DNA of 64,000 nucleotides from CAYMRL01 sp964473205. GTDB taxonomy: Bacteria; Deinococcota; Deinococci; Deinococcales; Trueperaceae. Where the stretch lies: contig CAYYOK010000003.1 of the NCBI GenBank assembly GCA_964473205.1, positions 1 to 64,000 on the forward strand. The letters are read 5' to 3'. Under the pieces are notes generated by a model. The model was not told the DNA's origin and did not search any database. It saw nothing but the letters and a program-made list of their open reading frames with translations. Of this stretch, positions 44,563 to 53,758 are shown in pieces; the stretch's first letter is position 1; each line of letters starts with the position of its first letter. Made by a program: the position numbers and the translations under genes.

Positions 44563-45243
44563 ATGTTTGGTTGGGAGACGTTCCTGACGGAACGCGACAA
44601 GCTGCTGCATGAGGCCAAGCCGCGCATGGGTACGACCGTGTTCGGGAGCCGTCCGGCTCTAGTCCTGGTCGACTTCTACTACGCTTCGGTAGGACTAGAG
44701 AGGTTGCCTCTCTTTGAGGCGATCAAGCGATGGCCGGCGAGTTGCGGCCTGGAAGGTTGGGCAGCGATCGATCGAACGGCCGAGCTCTTGGCCGTCGCGC
44801 GGCGTCATCGGATTCCCGTGATACACGTGTGCCGATTGACAGGGTTTCCGTCGTGGAACTCGCGTCGCAGCAGGGTGATCGGGTCGGATCCTGTGCCTCG
44901 CGAAGACTCGAACCTTGAGGAGATCGTCGCGGAGGTCGGCCCAGAGCCGGGGGAGCTCGTGGTTCGCAAGGCCGCACCGAGCGCCTTCCAGGGCACGCCC
45001 TTGGCCTTCGAGCTCGTAAGCCGAGGGGTCGATACGATCATCGTCTGTGGCGAGTCGACGAGCGGATGCATCCGAGCAACGGTCGTAGATGGATGCACCA
45101 GTGGGTTCCGCGTCGGTGTCGTCGCCGAGTGCTGTTATGACAGAACAGAAGCCTCTCACTACATGAACTTGTTCGATATGAACGAGAAATACGCCAATGT
45201 TATACATCTAGAGGAGGCAATCACATACTTTGAAGGACAGTAG
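44563..45243 (+). CDS. Isochorismatase-like amidohydrolase (N-carbamoylsarcosine amidase type)
   Basis: A 226-residue cysteine hydrolase. The catalytic triad can be read: Asp in PALVLVDFY, Lys in LVVRKAAPSAFQG, and Cys in GESTSGCIRATVVDG with the preceding cis-peptide. The TSGCIRATVVD pattern is closer to N-carbamoylsarcosine and maleamate amidases than to isochorismatase. GAGGAGAGAG lies before the ATG, and the stop is 76 bp before the cyclodeaminase-like gene. It would release ammonia (and CO2 for a carbamoyl group) from the imported compound; the actual substrate is inferred only by class. Confidence 0.82.
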   Translation: MFGWETFLTERDKLLHEAKPRMGTTVFGSRPALVLVDFYYASVGLERLPLFEAIKRWPASCGLEGWAAIDRTAELLAVARRHRIPVIHVCRLTGFPSWNSRRSRVIGSDPVPREDSNLEEIVAEVGPEPGELVVRKAAPSAFQGTPLAFELVSRGVDTIIVCGESTSGCIRATVVDGCTSGFRVGVVAECCYDRTEASHYMNLFDMNEKYANVIHLEEAITYFEGQ

Positions 45244-45319
45244 TCATACCAAGTTCGACTACGTGACGACCAATCCGTACGCCCTCGACCGAACCATGCG
45301 CCGAAGGAAGTGAGCAGAC

Positions 45320-46435
45320 ATGGCCCTCCTGCTTGACAGCAACGACATCGAACCGCTACTCACGGCGAAGCTGTGTATCGACGCATTAGACGACGCTTTC
45401 CGCGACTATGGCATGGGCAAAGCGACCACGGCGATTGGGCGAGAGGTCATCCTTACCCGATTGCCGGACAAGGAGGTTCCGGCCGCGGGAGCCCGTAAAG
45501 GGCACGCCTACCATGGGCTCGAGGTTCAGAGCGGATCCGTACCGAGGTATCAGGTCGCCTGTCTGAGGGTTAAGTCTGACATCCTCTATTGGCCAGAGGT
45601 TGATGGCGATTACCGCCGAAAGAAGTATCCCGGAGCCCCAGGCGGGCTCTTCTGCGGCTTCGTGATCTTGTTCGACAACGATACTGGGGCTCCGGTTGCA
45701 CTCATGCCCGACGGACTCATTCAGCGCTTGCGAGTTGGAGCCACCTCCGCGCTGGGAGCCCGCTACATGGCCCCGGAGGACGCCGAAGTGGCCGCAGTTA
45801 TCGGGTCGGGGAATCAGGGTGAGTCGCAAGCCATTGCCCTGGCAGAAGTCAGGCCAAACTTGAAGGAAATTCGCATATTCAGCCCTACCAAGAAGAACCG
45901 CGAGGACTTAGCAGCGCGGTTGGACGAGCAGTTGCCGATGAAGGTAGTTCCAGCCGAGTCGGCCCAAGAGGCGGTCAGCGGCGCGCAAATCGTTCACGCC
46001 GGGACCAACTCGAGGGCGCCAGTTGTCAAGGCAGATTGGCTCGACCAGGGCACGCACGTGAGCGTGATCAGCGTCCAGGAGATAGGTGAGGAGATCCTAG
46101 GGCGGTCGAACCGCGTCGGCACCTCCAGACGGTACTCGCCCAAGCAGTCCCACACCGCTATCGCAGACGGTTTTGCGGAAGACGTGCACGAAGACGAGTT
46201 CGGCTCTGGCTGGTGGCACAATCAGGCGCATTGGGACCGGATGGTCACATTGGGCGACATGATGAACGGAAACGCGGTCGGACGGGCCTCAAAGGACGAG
46301 AACACGACCTTCATCACGAAAGGGGCCGCCATGCAGTTCGCGGCGGTGGGGGCCAAGCTGGCAGAGGAAGCGCGCCGAACAGGGGTCGGAAGAGAGATAC
46401 CGACCGAGTGGTTCCTGCAGCCGTACCAGCCCTGA
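45320..46435 (+). CDS. Ornithine cyclodeaminase/mu-crystallin family protein, copy 1
   Basis: A 371-residue NAD(P)-dependent protein of the OCD family, which contains ornithine/lysine cyclodeaminases and imine or opine dehydrogenases. The Rossmann motif is AAVIGSGNQGESQAIAL, the substrate region carries LYWPEVDGDYRRKKYPGAPG and LMPDGLIQRLRVGATSALGA, and the end reads PTEWFLQPYQP. It is longer than true ornithine cyclodeaminase (about 350). Copy 2 at 48513 is clearly similar over the whole length. It is the third gene after SBP 1 and ends before a hairpin. The reaction cannot be decided. Confidence 0.85.
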   Translation: MALLLDSNDIEPLLTAKLCIDALDDAFRDYGMGKATTAIGREVILTRLPDKEVPAAGARKGHAYHGLEVQSGSVPRYQVACLRVKSDILYWPEVDGDYRRKKYPGAPGGLFCGFVILFDNDTGAPVALMPDGLIQRLRVGATSALGARYMAPEDAEVAAVIGSGNQGESQAIALAEVRPNLKEIRIFSPTKKNREDLAARLDEQLPMKVVPAESAQEAVSGAQIVHAGTNSRAPVVKADWLDQGTHVSVISVQEIGEEILGRSNRVGTSRRYSPKQSHTAIADGFAEDVHEDEFGSGWWHNQAHWDRMVTLGDMMNGNAVGRASKDENTTFITKGAAMQFAAVGAKLAEEARRTGVGREIPTEWFLQPYQP

Positions 46436-46520
46436 TAGCGCGAGCGAGCAGCCGGTCGTAGTACGGACGGCCCGAGGGTCTGTGCTACACCCCTTGCGCG
46501 CGACGAACAGGCAGACGAAC

Positions 46521-46552
46521 ACGTGCCGGCGGAACCATCTCCGCCGGCACGT
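46521..46552. terminator. Bidirectional hairpin between two convergent operons
   Basis: A perfect 13-bp inverted repeat (ACGTGCCGGCGGA/TCCGCCGGCACGT) with a 6-nt loop, between OCD copy 1 and SBP 2. Its symmetry suits termination from both sides. There is no T-run. Confidence 0.65.
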
Positions 46553-46627
46553 GTCGGTCTGGTCATGTCGCGGGCGCAGTCGAGACTAGGACTGCTCGCG
46601 GTTCCGAGGTCTACGCCTGCTCGGCTC

Positions 46628-48199
46628 TCACTCCTCAAGCTCTAGGCTGAAGCCGTGAAAATCGTTCGTGGCTCCGTTCGTGACCCCGGCGATCGGGGAC
46701 CGCCACGCGACGACGATCTGTGAGTAAGTAAGAGGAAGGACGGAAAGATCCTCCATGATCCTCTGCTGGATGTCGTGCACGACGCTCCTGCGCTCCTCGG
46801 TATCGAGCGTGCTGCGAGCGAGTGCGATCAGGTCGTCTACCGCCGAGTAGTAACCGATGTTCGAGCCTGGCGGGTAGTTCGACGAGTGGAAAGCGTCTTG
46901 GAAGACGATGATGGGCTCGAGCGGCCTTCCCAAGCCTACTAGCGTCACCTGGTAGTCGCCGGTGTTGCGCTGGCTCGTGTACGCGGTGTGCTCTCTGGCA
47001 TCCCGTACGACGTCGATTCCTACGCTTCTCCACTGTTCGACGATTATGTCCGCGAGCAGTGGGAATGGGCTGTCCAGCGAGTAAAGGAACTCGATCCTCA
47101 GGCCAGGGAATCCGGCTTCGGCGAGTAGGGCTCTGGCTCCCTCCGGGTCGTAGGTCACGGTTGGAACGTCAGGGTTCACCCAGTTGCCGTACTGAGGGTT
47201 GAGTGGGCCCGTGGCGGCGGCTTCCATGCCACCTGTCGCCGCCTCGATGAGGTCCCGGTCGATGGCCATGGCCAGCGCACGCCTGACACGGAGGTCGGCC
47301 AGCGGCGGATAGTTGGGGTTGAAGCCGATGAAACGCGTGGTAGAGGTCAGTACCTCTTCCGTAACGAGATCTGGATTCGCCCTGAGCGAGCTCGCGACCT
47401 CGGCGTTGCCCCTCGTCCAGATGAGATCTATCTCGCCGACCTCGAGCGCGTTGGCAGCCACCGTCTCCTCGGTTATGGGGATGAACGTTATGCTGGCCGC
47501 GCTAGGCCGCCCTTTGAAGTAGTCGTCGAAAGCTTCGACGATAACCTCGTCTGAAGCGGTCCTCCGCACGAACTGGAACGGCCCGGTCCCGATCGGGTTC
47601 TGAGCGAACGCTTGGCTACCTAGCTCTTCGAAAGCAGCGGCCGAGATGATGAACCCGTACCTATGCGCCAGCTCTGAGGAGAGGAACGTGGCGTTCACTT
47701 CCGACATTACGATCTCGATCGTGTAGCGATCGACTGCCACGATGTCCTCGACGGCGGCCCACCCAGCGGCCGCTCCCGAGCCCGTCGCCGGATCCCTCAG
47801 CCTGTCGTAGCTGAACTTGACGTCCTCGGCTGTCAGCTCCCCGTAGCCGCCATGGAACATGACCCCTTGCCTCAGGTGAAACGTGTACCTCAGGCCGTCG
47901 TCGCTGACCGACCAAGCCTCCGCTAAGTCGTTCTCGAGCTCTTCCGTGCCGGGTCGGAACCCTATCAGCCGATTGTAGATGTTGGAGGCTACGAACTCGT
48001 CTGGGGCCCTCGCGAGAAAGGCAGGATCCCAGTGCCCCGGCCCAGAGAACTGCATCCTGACCCTGATGTCCGGTCGTGCCGGATCCTGGGCGGCGACGAA
48101 TGAAGGTACGAGAAGCAGCAGGATGAACACGAGACACTTGCGAGCTGGTCTTGGGATGAGGGTATGACGCGCGGTGGCATGGCGGTCTAGCAGAGCCAT
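46628..48199 (-). CDS. Peptide/opine ABC substrate-binding protein 2
   Basis: A 523-residue periplasmic binding protein with a signal peptide (CLVFILLLLVPSFVAAQ). Signatures are RPDIRVRMQFSGPGHWDPAF, YNRLIGFRPGTEELENDLAE, RQGVMFHGGYGELTAEDVKF and IDLIWTRGNAEVASSL. It ends in NGATNDFHGFSLELEE, which groups it with SBP 3 and apart from SBP 1, 5 and 6. GGAGGTCAGA precedes the ATG. It is transcribed alone on the minus strand with its own promoter and operator. No permease is adjacent, so it probably delivers to a shared translocator. Confidence 0.9.
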   Translation of the reverse strand: MALLDRHATARHTLIPRPARKCLVFILLLLVPSFVAAQDPARPDIRVRMQFSGPGHWDPAFLARAPDEFVASNIYNRLIGFRPGTEELENDLAEAWSVSDDGLRYTFHLRQGVMFHGGYGELTAEDVKFSYDRLRDPATGSGAAAGWAAVEDIVAVDRYTIEIVMSEVNATFLSSELAHRYGFIISAAAFEELGSQAFAQNPIGTGPFQFVRRTASDEVIVEAFDDYFKGRPSAASITFIPITEETVAANALEVGEIDLIWTRGNAEVASSLRANPDLVTEEVLTSTTRFIGFNPNYPPLADLRVRRALAMAIDRDLIEAATGGMEAAATGPLNPQYGNWVNPDVPTVTYDPEGARALLAEAGFPGLRIEFLYSLDSPFPLLADIIVEQWRSVGIDVVRDAREHTAYTSQRNTGDYQVTLVGLGRPLEPIIVFQDAFHSSNYPPGSNIGYYSAVDDLIALARSTLDTEERRSVVHDIQQRIMEDLSVLPLTYSQIVVAWRSPIAGVTNGATNDFHGFSLELEE

Positions 48200-48274
48200 T
48201 CTGACCTCCCTCGAGCGGCCGCTTGACGTGTGTCAGCGCCGTCAAACCGGCACCGATCGCTCGCAATCCGGCTC

Positions 48275-48290
48275 GTATACAACCGTATAC
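48275..48290. promoter_or_regulatory. Tandem operator, SBP 2 (2 half-sites)
   Basis: GTATAC-aacc-GTATAC, two perfect hexamers at about +9 to +24 of the predicted minus-strand transcript. Confidence 0.75.
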
Positions 48291-48305
48291 GTTGGTTCAA
48301 CGCAG

Positions 48306-48334
48306 AGAGTACAGGAGTCGACAAAGTCTGTCAA
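48306..48334 (-). promoter_or_regulatory. Predicted promoter of SBP 2
   Basis: On the minus strand TTGACA and TACTCT are 17 bp apart. The start would be near 48299, ahead of the tandem operator. The 313-bp gap from 48200 to 48512 holds this and the opposite promoter and operator; I see nothing else in it. Confidence 0.65.
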
Positions 48335-48405
48335 GAATAGGCAGGGGCGGCGATCGGGCGGCCCTTGCAATGCCGTCGCGGTCGAACGCGCGCTGCCACG
48401 GCGGG

Positions 48406-48434
48406 TTGACAACTCAACGGTCGGTCATTAGATT
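48406..48434 (+). promoter_or_regulatory. Predicted promoter of the OCD copy 2 operon
   Basis: A perfect TTGACA is 17 bp from TAGATT on the plus strand. The start would be near 48441, just ahead of the tandem operator. Confidence 0.7.
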
Positions 48435-48451
48435 GAGACCCACACACGAAG

Positions 48452-48467
48452 ATATACGGTCGTATAC
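48452..48467. promoter_or_regulatory. Tandem operator, OCD copy 2 (2 half-sites)
   Basis: ATATAC-ggtc-GTATAC at about +11 to +26 of the predicted transcript. Confidence 0.7.
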
Positions 48468-48512
48468 AGTCATTGAGGCCGACTCGGACACTTGATGAGA
48501 GGCAGGAATCGA

Positions 48513-49619
48513 ATGGCACTGTTGCTGGACAGCGATGAGATCGAGCAGATACTGACTCCACAACTTTGCATCGAAGCTCTTGAGCCTGTGTTCGGCGATA
48601 TGGGGAAGGGTCAAGCCGTCAACATGCTTGGGCGTGAGGTCGTGCTCGCCCGAATACGCGAAAAGGATGTACCCGGGGCGCGTCCAGGGCACGCTTACCA
48701 CGGGCTGGAAGTGCAAAGTGCCGCAGCTCCGCGCATCAAAACGGCGAGCCTCAGGGTCAAGTCAGACGTGCTGTTCTGGCCCGAAGTGAACGGCAGCTAC
48801 AGGAGGAAGAAGTATCCGGCCGCCACAGGCGGGCTCTATTGTGGGTTCGTAATACTATTCGACACCGATACGGGCGAGCCCACTGCGCTCATGCCCGACG
48901 GCTTGATACAGCGGATGCGCGTAGGCGCGACCTCTGCACTCGGGACCAAGTACATGGCTCGGCCGGACGCAAGCGTCGTAGCCATCATCGGCGCAGGCTG
49001 GCAGGCCGAGGCCCAGGTTCTGACGCTGGCCGAGGTGCGTAAGCTCAGCGAGGTACGCATTTTCAGCCCGACCCCTGCGTCACGAGAAGACCTGGCATCC
49101 CGTTTGAACGGAATGCTCGAGGCTGAGGTTCGGCCCGTGGCGACGGCCGAGGAAGCAGCTCGCGGCGCCGACATCGTGCACGCTGCGACCAACTCGCGAT
49201 CACCGGTACTGAGCGCCGAATGGCTGTCGCCGGGCTCACATGTCAGCGTGATCAGCGTTCAGGAGATCGGCGAAGAGCTTCTCGGCAAGGCGACGACGGT
49301 GGGAACGTCCAGAAACCACGGTCCCAAGCAATCGAACACCGCGATCGCCGACGGCTACGCCGAGGACGTGCACGAGGACGAGTTCACATCGGGCTGGTGG
49401 CACAACCGAGCCCATTGGGATCAGATGGTCTCGTTGGGAGACCTGATAAACGAGCGCTCTGTGGCTCGAAGATCCCCCGACGAGATCACCGCCTTCATCA
49501 CCATGGGAGCCGCTGTTCAGTTCTCAGCCGTCGGCGCGGCGTTGATGAAAGCAGCCCGAGACGCTGGCATAGGTCGGGAGTTCCCAACTGACTGGTTCCT
49601 TCAGCCGTATCAACCGTAA
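48513..49619 (+). CDS. Ornithine cyclodeaminase/mu-crystallin family protein, copy 2
   Basis: A 368-residue paralogue of the protein at 45320, similar over its full length, with the same start MALLLDSDEIEQIL and end PTDWFLQPYQP. The Rossmann motif reads VAIIGAGWQAEAQVLTL, the normal GxGxQ pattern, whereas copy 1 has GSGNQGESQ. The region LFWPEVNGSYRRKKYPAATG is shared. The ATG at 48513 matches copy 1; GAGGCAGGAA lies upstream. It leads an operon with MmgE/PrpD, SBP 3 and the permeases. The two copies may act on related substrates of SBP 1 and SBP 3. Confidence 0.86.
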   Translation: MALLLDSDEIEQILTPQLCIEALEPVFGDMGKGQAVNMLGREVVLARIREKDVPGARPGHAYHGLEVQSAAAPRIKTASLRVKSDVLFWPEVNGSYRRKKYPAATGGLYCGFVILFDTDTGEPTALMPDGLIQRMRVGATSALGTKYMARPDASVVAIIGAGWQAEAQVLTLAEVRKLSEVRIFSPTPASREDLASRLNGMLEAEVRPVATAEEAARGADIVHAATNSRSPVLSAEWLSPGSHVSVISVQEIGEELLGKATTVGTSRNHGPKQSNTAIADGYAEDVHEDEFTSGWWHNRAHWDQMVSLGDLINERSVARRSPDEITAFITMGAAVQFSAVGAALMKAARDAGIGREFPTDWFLQPYQP

Positions 49620-49626
49620 CGCGAGT

Positions 49627-51006
49627 ATGGACCGGCTGGAGATGCCTACAAAGACGTTAGCGACCTTCACATCGAGCCTGAGGCTGGAAGACGTTCCCGA
49701 GCGAAGTGTGGATCGAATCAAGTGCATGCTGCTGGATCAGCAAGGCATCGCGCAGTTCGTGGCGCGCAACACGCCTTGGGGCAAAGCGGTCATCCGCTTT
49801 GCAGAGGCCCAAGCCGAGGGCAGCGCGAGCTCGCAGATTCTAGGGACCACCGTGAAGAGCTCTGCACCGATGGCGGCCCTCGCCAACGGCACTTTGGCGA
49901 TGGGTTTCGAGTACGAAGACATGCATCAGCGCGGCGATGGTCACCCGTTCGCGATAGTAGGTCCAGCGGCGCTTGCTGCTGCCGAGTCGTGTGGCGCTTC
50001 AGGAGCGGACCTTCTTGCTGCTTTGATCGCCGGCTATGAGATAGGAGTGCGGGTCAGCTATGGCCTCGATCGCCGGCAAGCGCCGTGGCCCGAGAGAGGC
50101 CTGTACCCGATAACGATCTTTGGAGTCCTTGGAGGAGCGGCGGCGGCGGCGCGTGCCCTCTCGTTGGATGCGACCGAGACCGCTCACGCACTCGGCATAG
50201 CGGGCTCACATGCCTTCGGAACGATGCAAGCGCACAAGGAAGGCACCATGACACGTCGTCTCCACGCTGGCAGGGCCGCTGAGATCGGAGTGACCGCAGC
50301 TCTACTCGCCCGCGAGGGATTCACCGGTCCGAACGAGATCCTAGAAGGGGAGTTCGGCATTTACGCCAGCTACGCAGAGGGCGAGAGTGACATGAACGCC
50401 ATCACAGAATGGTTGGGGACTGACTGGGCTGCCGACGGCGTGTGGCTCAAGAACTACGCATGTAACGGCTTGTTCCAAGCTCCGCTCGATGCCTTCCTTG
50501 GCCTTCAAGACAAGCACGGCTTCTCCCACGCCGATGTAAAGCGACTAGATACGAAGATCGCCAAAGCCACCCGCTTGCACGGCCGACCTTCGGCAGTTAG
50601 CTCCGTAAACGCTCAGTTCAGCCTTCATTACTGCATGGCACTGGCCCTGGTGAAGGGTCGTCCCCGGCCACATATGTTCTTAGAGGACGACTTACACGAT
50701 GCAGAAGTAATTGCGGCCATGGACAAAGTAGACGTCAGCTTGTTGACCGAGCTGCGCGCCAAAGTGCCCGATTCCTCCAGACCTGGGCAGGTGGAAGTAA
50801 TGCTTGCCGATGGTCGTGTATTGACCGAAGAGGTCGTCTACCCCAAGGGGCACCCAAAGAATCCCATGGGTTGGGAGGACGTCCGAGATAAGCATTCTGA
50901 GCTCGTGGAGGAGGGTGGTGATTCAGGCGTCGCGCGAACGAGCCGGATCGAACAACTGATCAGAGAGCTGGATGCCTGTGAAACCGTGCCGGTGTTGACC
51001 GCCTAA
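49627..51006 (+). CDS. MmgE/PrpD family protein
   Basis: A 459-residue member of the 2-methylcitrate dehydratase/aconitate-decarboxylase fold family. Features are the N-terminal helical domain with ALANGTLAMGFEYEDMHQRG and GHPFAIVGPAALAAAE, then GSHAFGTMQAHKEGTMTRRL (the KEGTMTRRLHAGRAAE motif is strongly conserved), and a smaller C-terminal domain (HGRPSAVSSVNAQFSLHYCM). Known members dehydrate or isomerise hydroxy acids, and some are of unknown activity. The start is 7 bp after OCD copy 2, so translation may be coupled. It probably acts on a carboxylic intermediate. Confidence 0.88.
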   Translation: MDRLEMPTKTLATFTSSLRLEDVPERSVDRIKCMLLDQQGIAQFVARNTPWGKAVIRFAEAQAEGSASSQILGTTVKSSAPMAALANGTLAMGFEYEDMHQRGDGHPFAIVGPAALAAAESCGASGADLLAALIAGYEIGVRVSYGLDRRQAPWPERGLYPITIFGVLGGAAAAARALSLDATETAHALGIAGSHAFGTMQAHKEGTMTRRLHAGRAAEIGVTAALLAREGFTGPNEILEGEFGIYASYAEGESDMNAITEWLGTDWAADGVWLKNYACNGLFQAPLDAFLGLQDKHGFSHADVKRLDTKIAKATRLHGRPSAVSSVNAQFSLHYCMALALVKGRPRPHMFLEDDLHDAEVIAAMDKVDVSLLTELRAKVPDSSRPGQVEVMLADGRVLTEEVVYPKGHPKNPMGWEDVRDKHSELVEEGGDSGVARTSRIEQLIRELDACETVPVLTA

Positions 51007-51085
51007 GAGTGGCTGCCGGTCACGTTCGGAGGCCCAGATGTCGACAGGAATGTTGCAGACGGGGACGAGAGCGAGGCGAACGCAC

Positions 51086-52627
51086 ATGAAACAGCGCTTG
51101 GTCAAGTTTTTTCTCATAATTGGAGCCGTGGTGCTCGCCATGTCGTCGATGGCGCACGCGCAGACCGACGGTAGACCGGACCTGAGGATTAGGCTGCAGT
51201 TCTCCGGCCCTGGACAGTGGGACCCCGCCTTCTTGCAGATCGCACCTGATGAGTTCGTCGCGACCAACATCTTCAATCGACTCATTCGGTTCCGGCCTGG
51301 CACGGCCGATCTCGAGGCCGACTTGGCTGCAGATTGGAGCGTGTCGGAGGACGGCTTGACGTACATGTTCCGCTTACACGAAGGCGTGCAGTTTCATGGT
51401 GGCTATGGAGAGTTGACGGCAGAAGACGTCAAGTTCAGTTACGACCGGCTGCGTGACCCCGCTACCGGTTCGGGAGCCGCGTCCGGCTGGGCGGCCGTGG
51501 AGGACATCGTCGTAGTCGACAGGTACACGATCGAGATCAGGATGTCCGAACCCAATGCGACGTTCCCGTCGTCGGAGCTCGCCCATCGCTACGGCTTCGT
51601 GATCTCTAGGGCAGCGTTCGAGGAGCGAGGCGCGGACTTCGCGCAGAACCCGGTCGGCACCGGGCCGTTCGAGTTCGTGCGCAGAACCCCGGCGGACGAG
51701 GTGATCGTGAGGGCCTTCGACGAGTACTTCGAGGGGCCTCCATCGGTTGCCAGTATCACCTTCATTCCGATCATCGAGGAGACGGTAGCTGCAACGGCGC
51801 TCGAGGTCGGCGAGATCCACCTGATCTGGACACGCGGCAACTCGGAGGTGGCCGACGAGCTCAAGGCCAACCCGGCGATAACGACAGCCGATGTGCTGAG
51901 CTCCACCACCAGGTTCCTCGGCTTCAACCCGAGCTACCCGCCGTTGGCGGATGCTCGGGTCAGGCGCGCTCTAGCCATGGCGATCGACCGCGACCTGATC
52001 GAAGCCGCTACGGTAGGCATGGAGCAGGCGGCCAGCGGCCCGCTGAGCGTCCAGTATGGGAGCTGGGTGAACCCCGACCTTCCGGAGATCTCCTACGATC
52101 CCGAGGGCGCCAGGGCTCTGCTCGCCGAGGCCGGTTACCCCAACCCGAACGACCTTCGCATCGTGTTCCTGCACTCGCTCCGAAGCCCGGACCAGATCTT
52201 CGCCGACGTCATGGTGGAGCAGTGGCGAGCCATCGGGGTTGACGTGGTGAGGGACGGACGCGATCACGCCGGCTACACCGCACAACGTAACGCCGGCGGC
52301 TACGACGTGACCATCACGGGCCTGGGCCGGCCGTTGGAGGCGTTGATCGTCTTCCAGGACGCCTTCCACTCCTCGAGCTACCCACCCGGCTCCAACATCG
52401 GTTTCTACGACGGGGTCGACGACCTCATCGCGCAGGCTCGACTCACGTTCGACGAGGAGGAACGCCGGCAGATCGTCTTCGAGATCCAAAGGCGGATCAT
52501 GGAGGACTTACCGGTCTTGCCGCTGACCTATTCGATGAACGTGGTGGCGTGGCGCTCTCCCATCGTAGACCTCACCCACGGGGCTACCAACGACTTCCAC
52601 GGCTACACGTTGATCATCGAGGACTGA
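51086..52627 (+). CDS. Peptide/opine ABC substrate-binding protein 3
   Basis: A 513-residue binding protein with a signal peptide (KFFLIIGAVVLAMSSMAHAQ). Signatures are RPDLRIRLQFSGPGQWDPAF, HEGVQFHGGYGELTAEDVKF and IHLIWTRGNSEVADEL; it ends HGATNDFHGYTLIIED. It is closest to SBP 2. The ATG at 51086 yields a standard signal peptide; an ATG at 51038, after GGAGG, would add 16 basic residues and is possible. It sits directly upstream of the only permease pair in the island, so it is the best candidate for that transporter's own receptor. Confidence 0.88.
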   Translation: MKQRLVKFFLIIGAVVLAMSSMAHAQTDGRPDLRIRLQFSGPGQWDPAFLQIAPDEFVATNIFNRLIRFRPGTADLEADLAADWSVSEDGLTYMFRLHEGVQFHGGYGELTAEDVKFSYDRLRDPATGSGAASGWAAVEDIVVVDRYTIEIRMSEPNATFPSSELAHRYGFVISRAAFEERGADFAQNPVGTGPFEFVRRTPADEVIVRAFDEYFEGPPSVASITFIPIIEETVAATALEVGEIHLIWTRGNSEVADELKANPAITTADVLSSTTRFLGFNPSYPPLADARVRRALAMAIDRDLIEAATVGMEQAASGPLSVQYGSWVNPDLPEISYDPEGARALLAEAGYPNPNDLRIVFLHSLRSPDQIFADVMVEQWRAIGVDVVRDGRDHAGYTAQRNAGGYDVTITGLGRPLEALIVFQDAFHSSSYPPGSNIGFYDGVDDLIAQARLTFDEEERRQIVFEIQRRIMEDLPVLPLTYSMNVVAWRSPIVDLTHGATNDFHGYTLIIED

Positions 52628-52780
52628 GGGCCGAGGTCAGCTTCCTAACGCGGACCGAGATGATCATGGTCACTAGACGGCGTTCTACCTGCGCGAACTG
52701 CGCAGAGGGGCTACACGCGCCCGAGCGCCGTCTAGAGCCATGAGAAGCCCCGAAGCGCAGGTTGCTGACGTGCGCTACTC

Positions 52781-53722
52781 ATGACACTTTACATAGCACG
52801 CAGGCTCGCGATCACCGTGCCAACCGTGTTCGCCATACTCATCATGACCTTCGTCTTGATCAGGCTTGCGCCAGGGGATCCGGCACAGGCTTACATCGAG
52901 GGTGGTGGTGGCGCGGCCGAGCTGGAACGGGCACGGGAGAGACTAGGGCTGAACGAGCCCATACTCGTCCAGTTCGTGCGTTACACGTCACTGTTGGTTC
53001 AGGGGGACCTAGGGCGTTCACTGATCAACCAGCGTTCGGTCATGCAGCTCATAGTTGACAGATTTCCCTATACCTTGCAGCTAGCAGTCGTCTCCCTGGC
53101 GATCGCGCTCATCGTTGCCATACCCGCTGGCGTGTTTGCGGCGCTCCGGCAGAACTCGGTAACGGATCGAGTGGTGACCGTTATTGCGGTCATGGCTTAC
53201 TCCATGCCCAAGTTCTGGCTGGCCATGCTCTTGGTGCTTCTCTTCAGCGTGACGCTGAGATGGTTCCCGGTCATCGGTGCCGGGCAGGAGGGAAACCTCA
53301 TAAGCGTCCTGAGGCATCTCGCCTTACCGGCCATCGCGATGGGGCTCTCGGAGGCCGCCTTCCTGACACGCATGACTCGCAGCGCCGTCATCGAGGAGCT
53401 GCGGAAGGACTACGTTCGTACCGCTCACTCGAAGGGTCAGAACCCTCGTGCGGTCGTACTGCGACATGTCTTGAGAAATGCCGCCATTCCCGTGGTCACG
53501 GTCGTGGGATTCAGTCTCGCCAGCATGCTCAGCGGCTCGATCGTCATCGAGGCGATCTTCGTGCGTCCCGGCGTCGGCCAGCTCCTGTTGGAGGGAATCA
53601 ACCAACGGGACTACACCGTGGTGCAGGGAGGAATCATCACGTTCGCGATGAGCATAATCCTCGTCAACCTCCTGGTCGACATCTCCTATGGTGCCGTTGA
53701 CCCGCGGATCAGATATGAGTAA
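52781..53722 (+). CDS. Dipeptide-type ABC permease, DppB family
   Basis: A 313-residue inner-membrane permease with six helices. The N-terminus YIARRLAITVPTVFAILIMT and the GDPAQAYIEGGGG segment are standard. The ATPase-docking motif is RTAHSKGQNPRAVVLRHVLR and the end VDISYGAVDPRIRYE is the family C-terminus. No clear Shine-Dalgarno sequence precedes the ATG; the 153-bp gap from SBP 3 holds nothing I recognise. It pairs with the DppC gene 36 bp downstream. No DppD or DppF ATPase lies nearby, so those must be encoded elsewhere. Confidence 0.93.
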   Translation: MTLYIARRLAITVPTVFAILIMTFVLIRLAPGDPAQAYIEGGGGAAELERARERLGLNEPILVQFVRYTSLLVQGDLGRSLINQRSVMQLIVDRFPYTLQLAVVSLAIALIVAIPAGVFAALRQNSVTDRVVTVIAVMAYSMPKFWLAMLLVLLFSVTLRWFPVIGAGQEGNLISVLRHLALPAIAMGLSEAAFLTRMTRSAVIEELRKDYVRTAHSKGQNPRAVVLRHVLRNAAIPVVTVVGFSLASMLSGSIVIEAIFVRPGVGQLLLEGINQRDYTVVQGGIITFAMSIILVNLLVDISYGAVDPRIRYE

Positions 53723-53758
53723 CAGGAGGCCAACGGCGACGGAAGATCGGGCGGCGAA

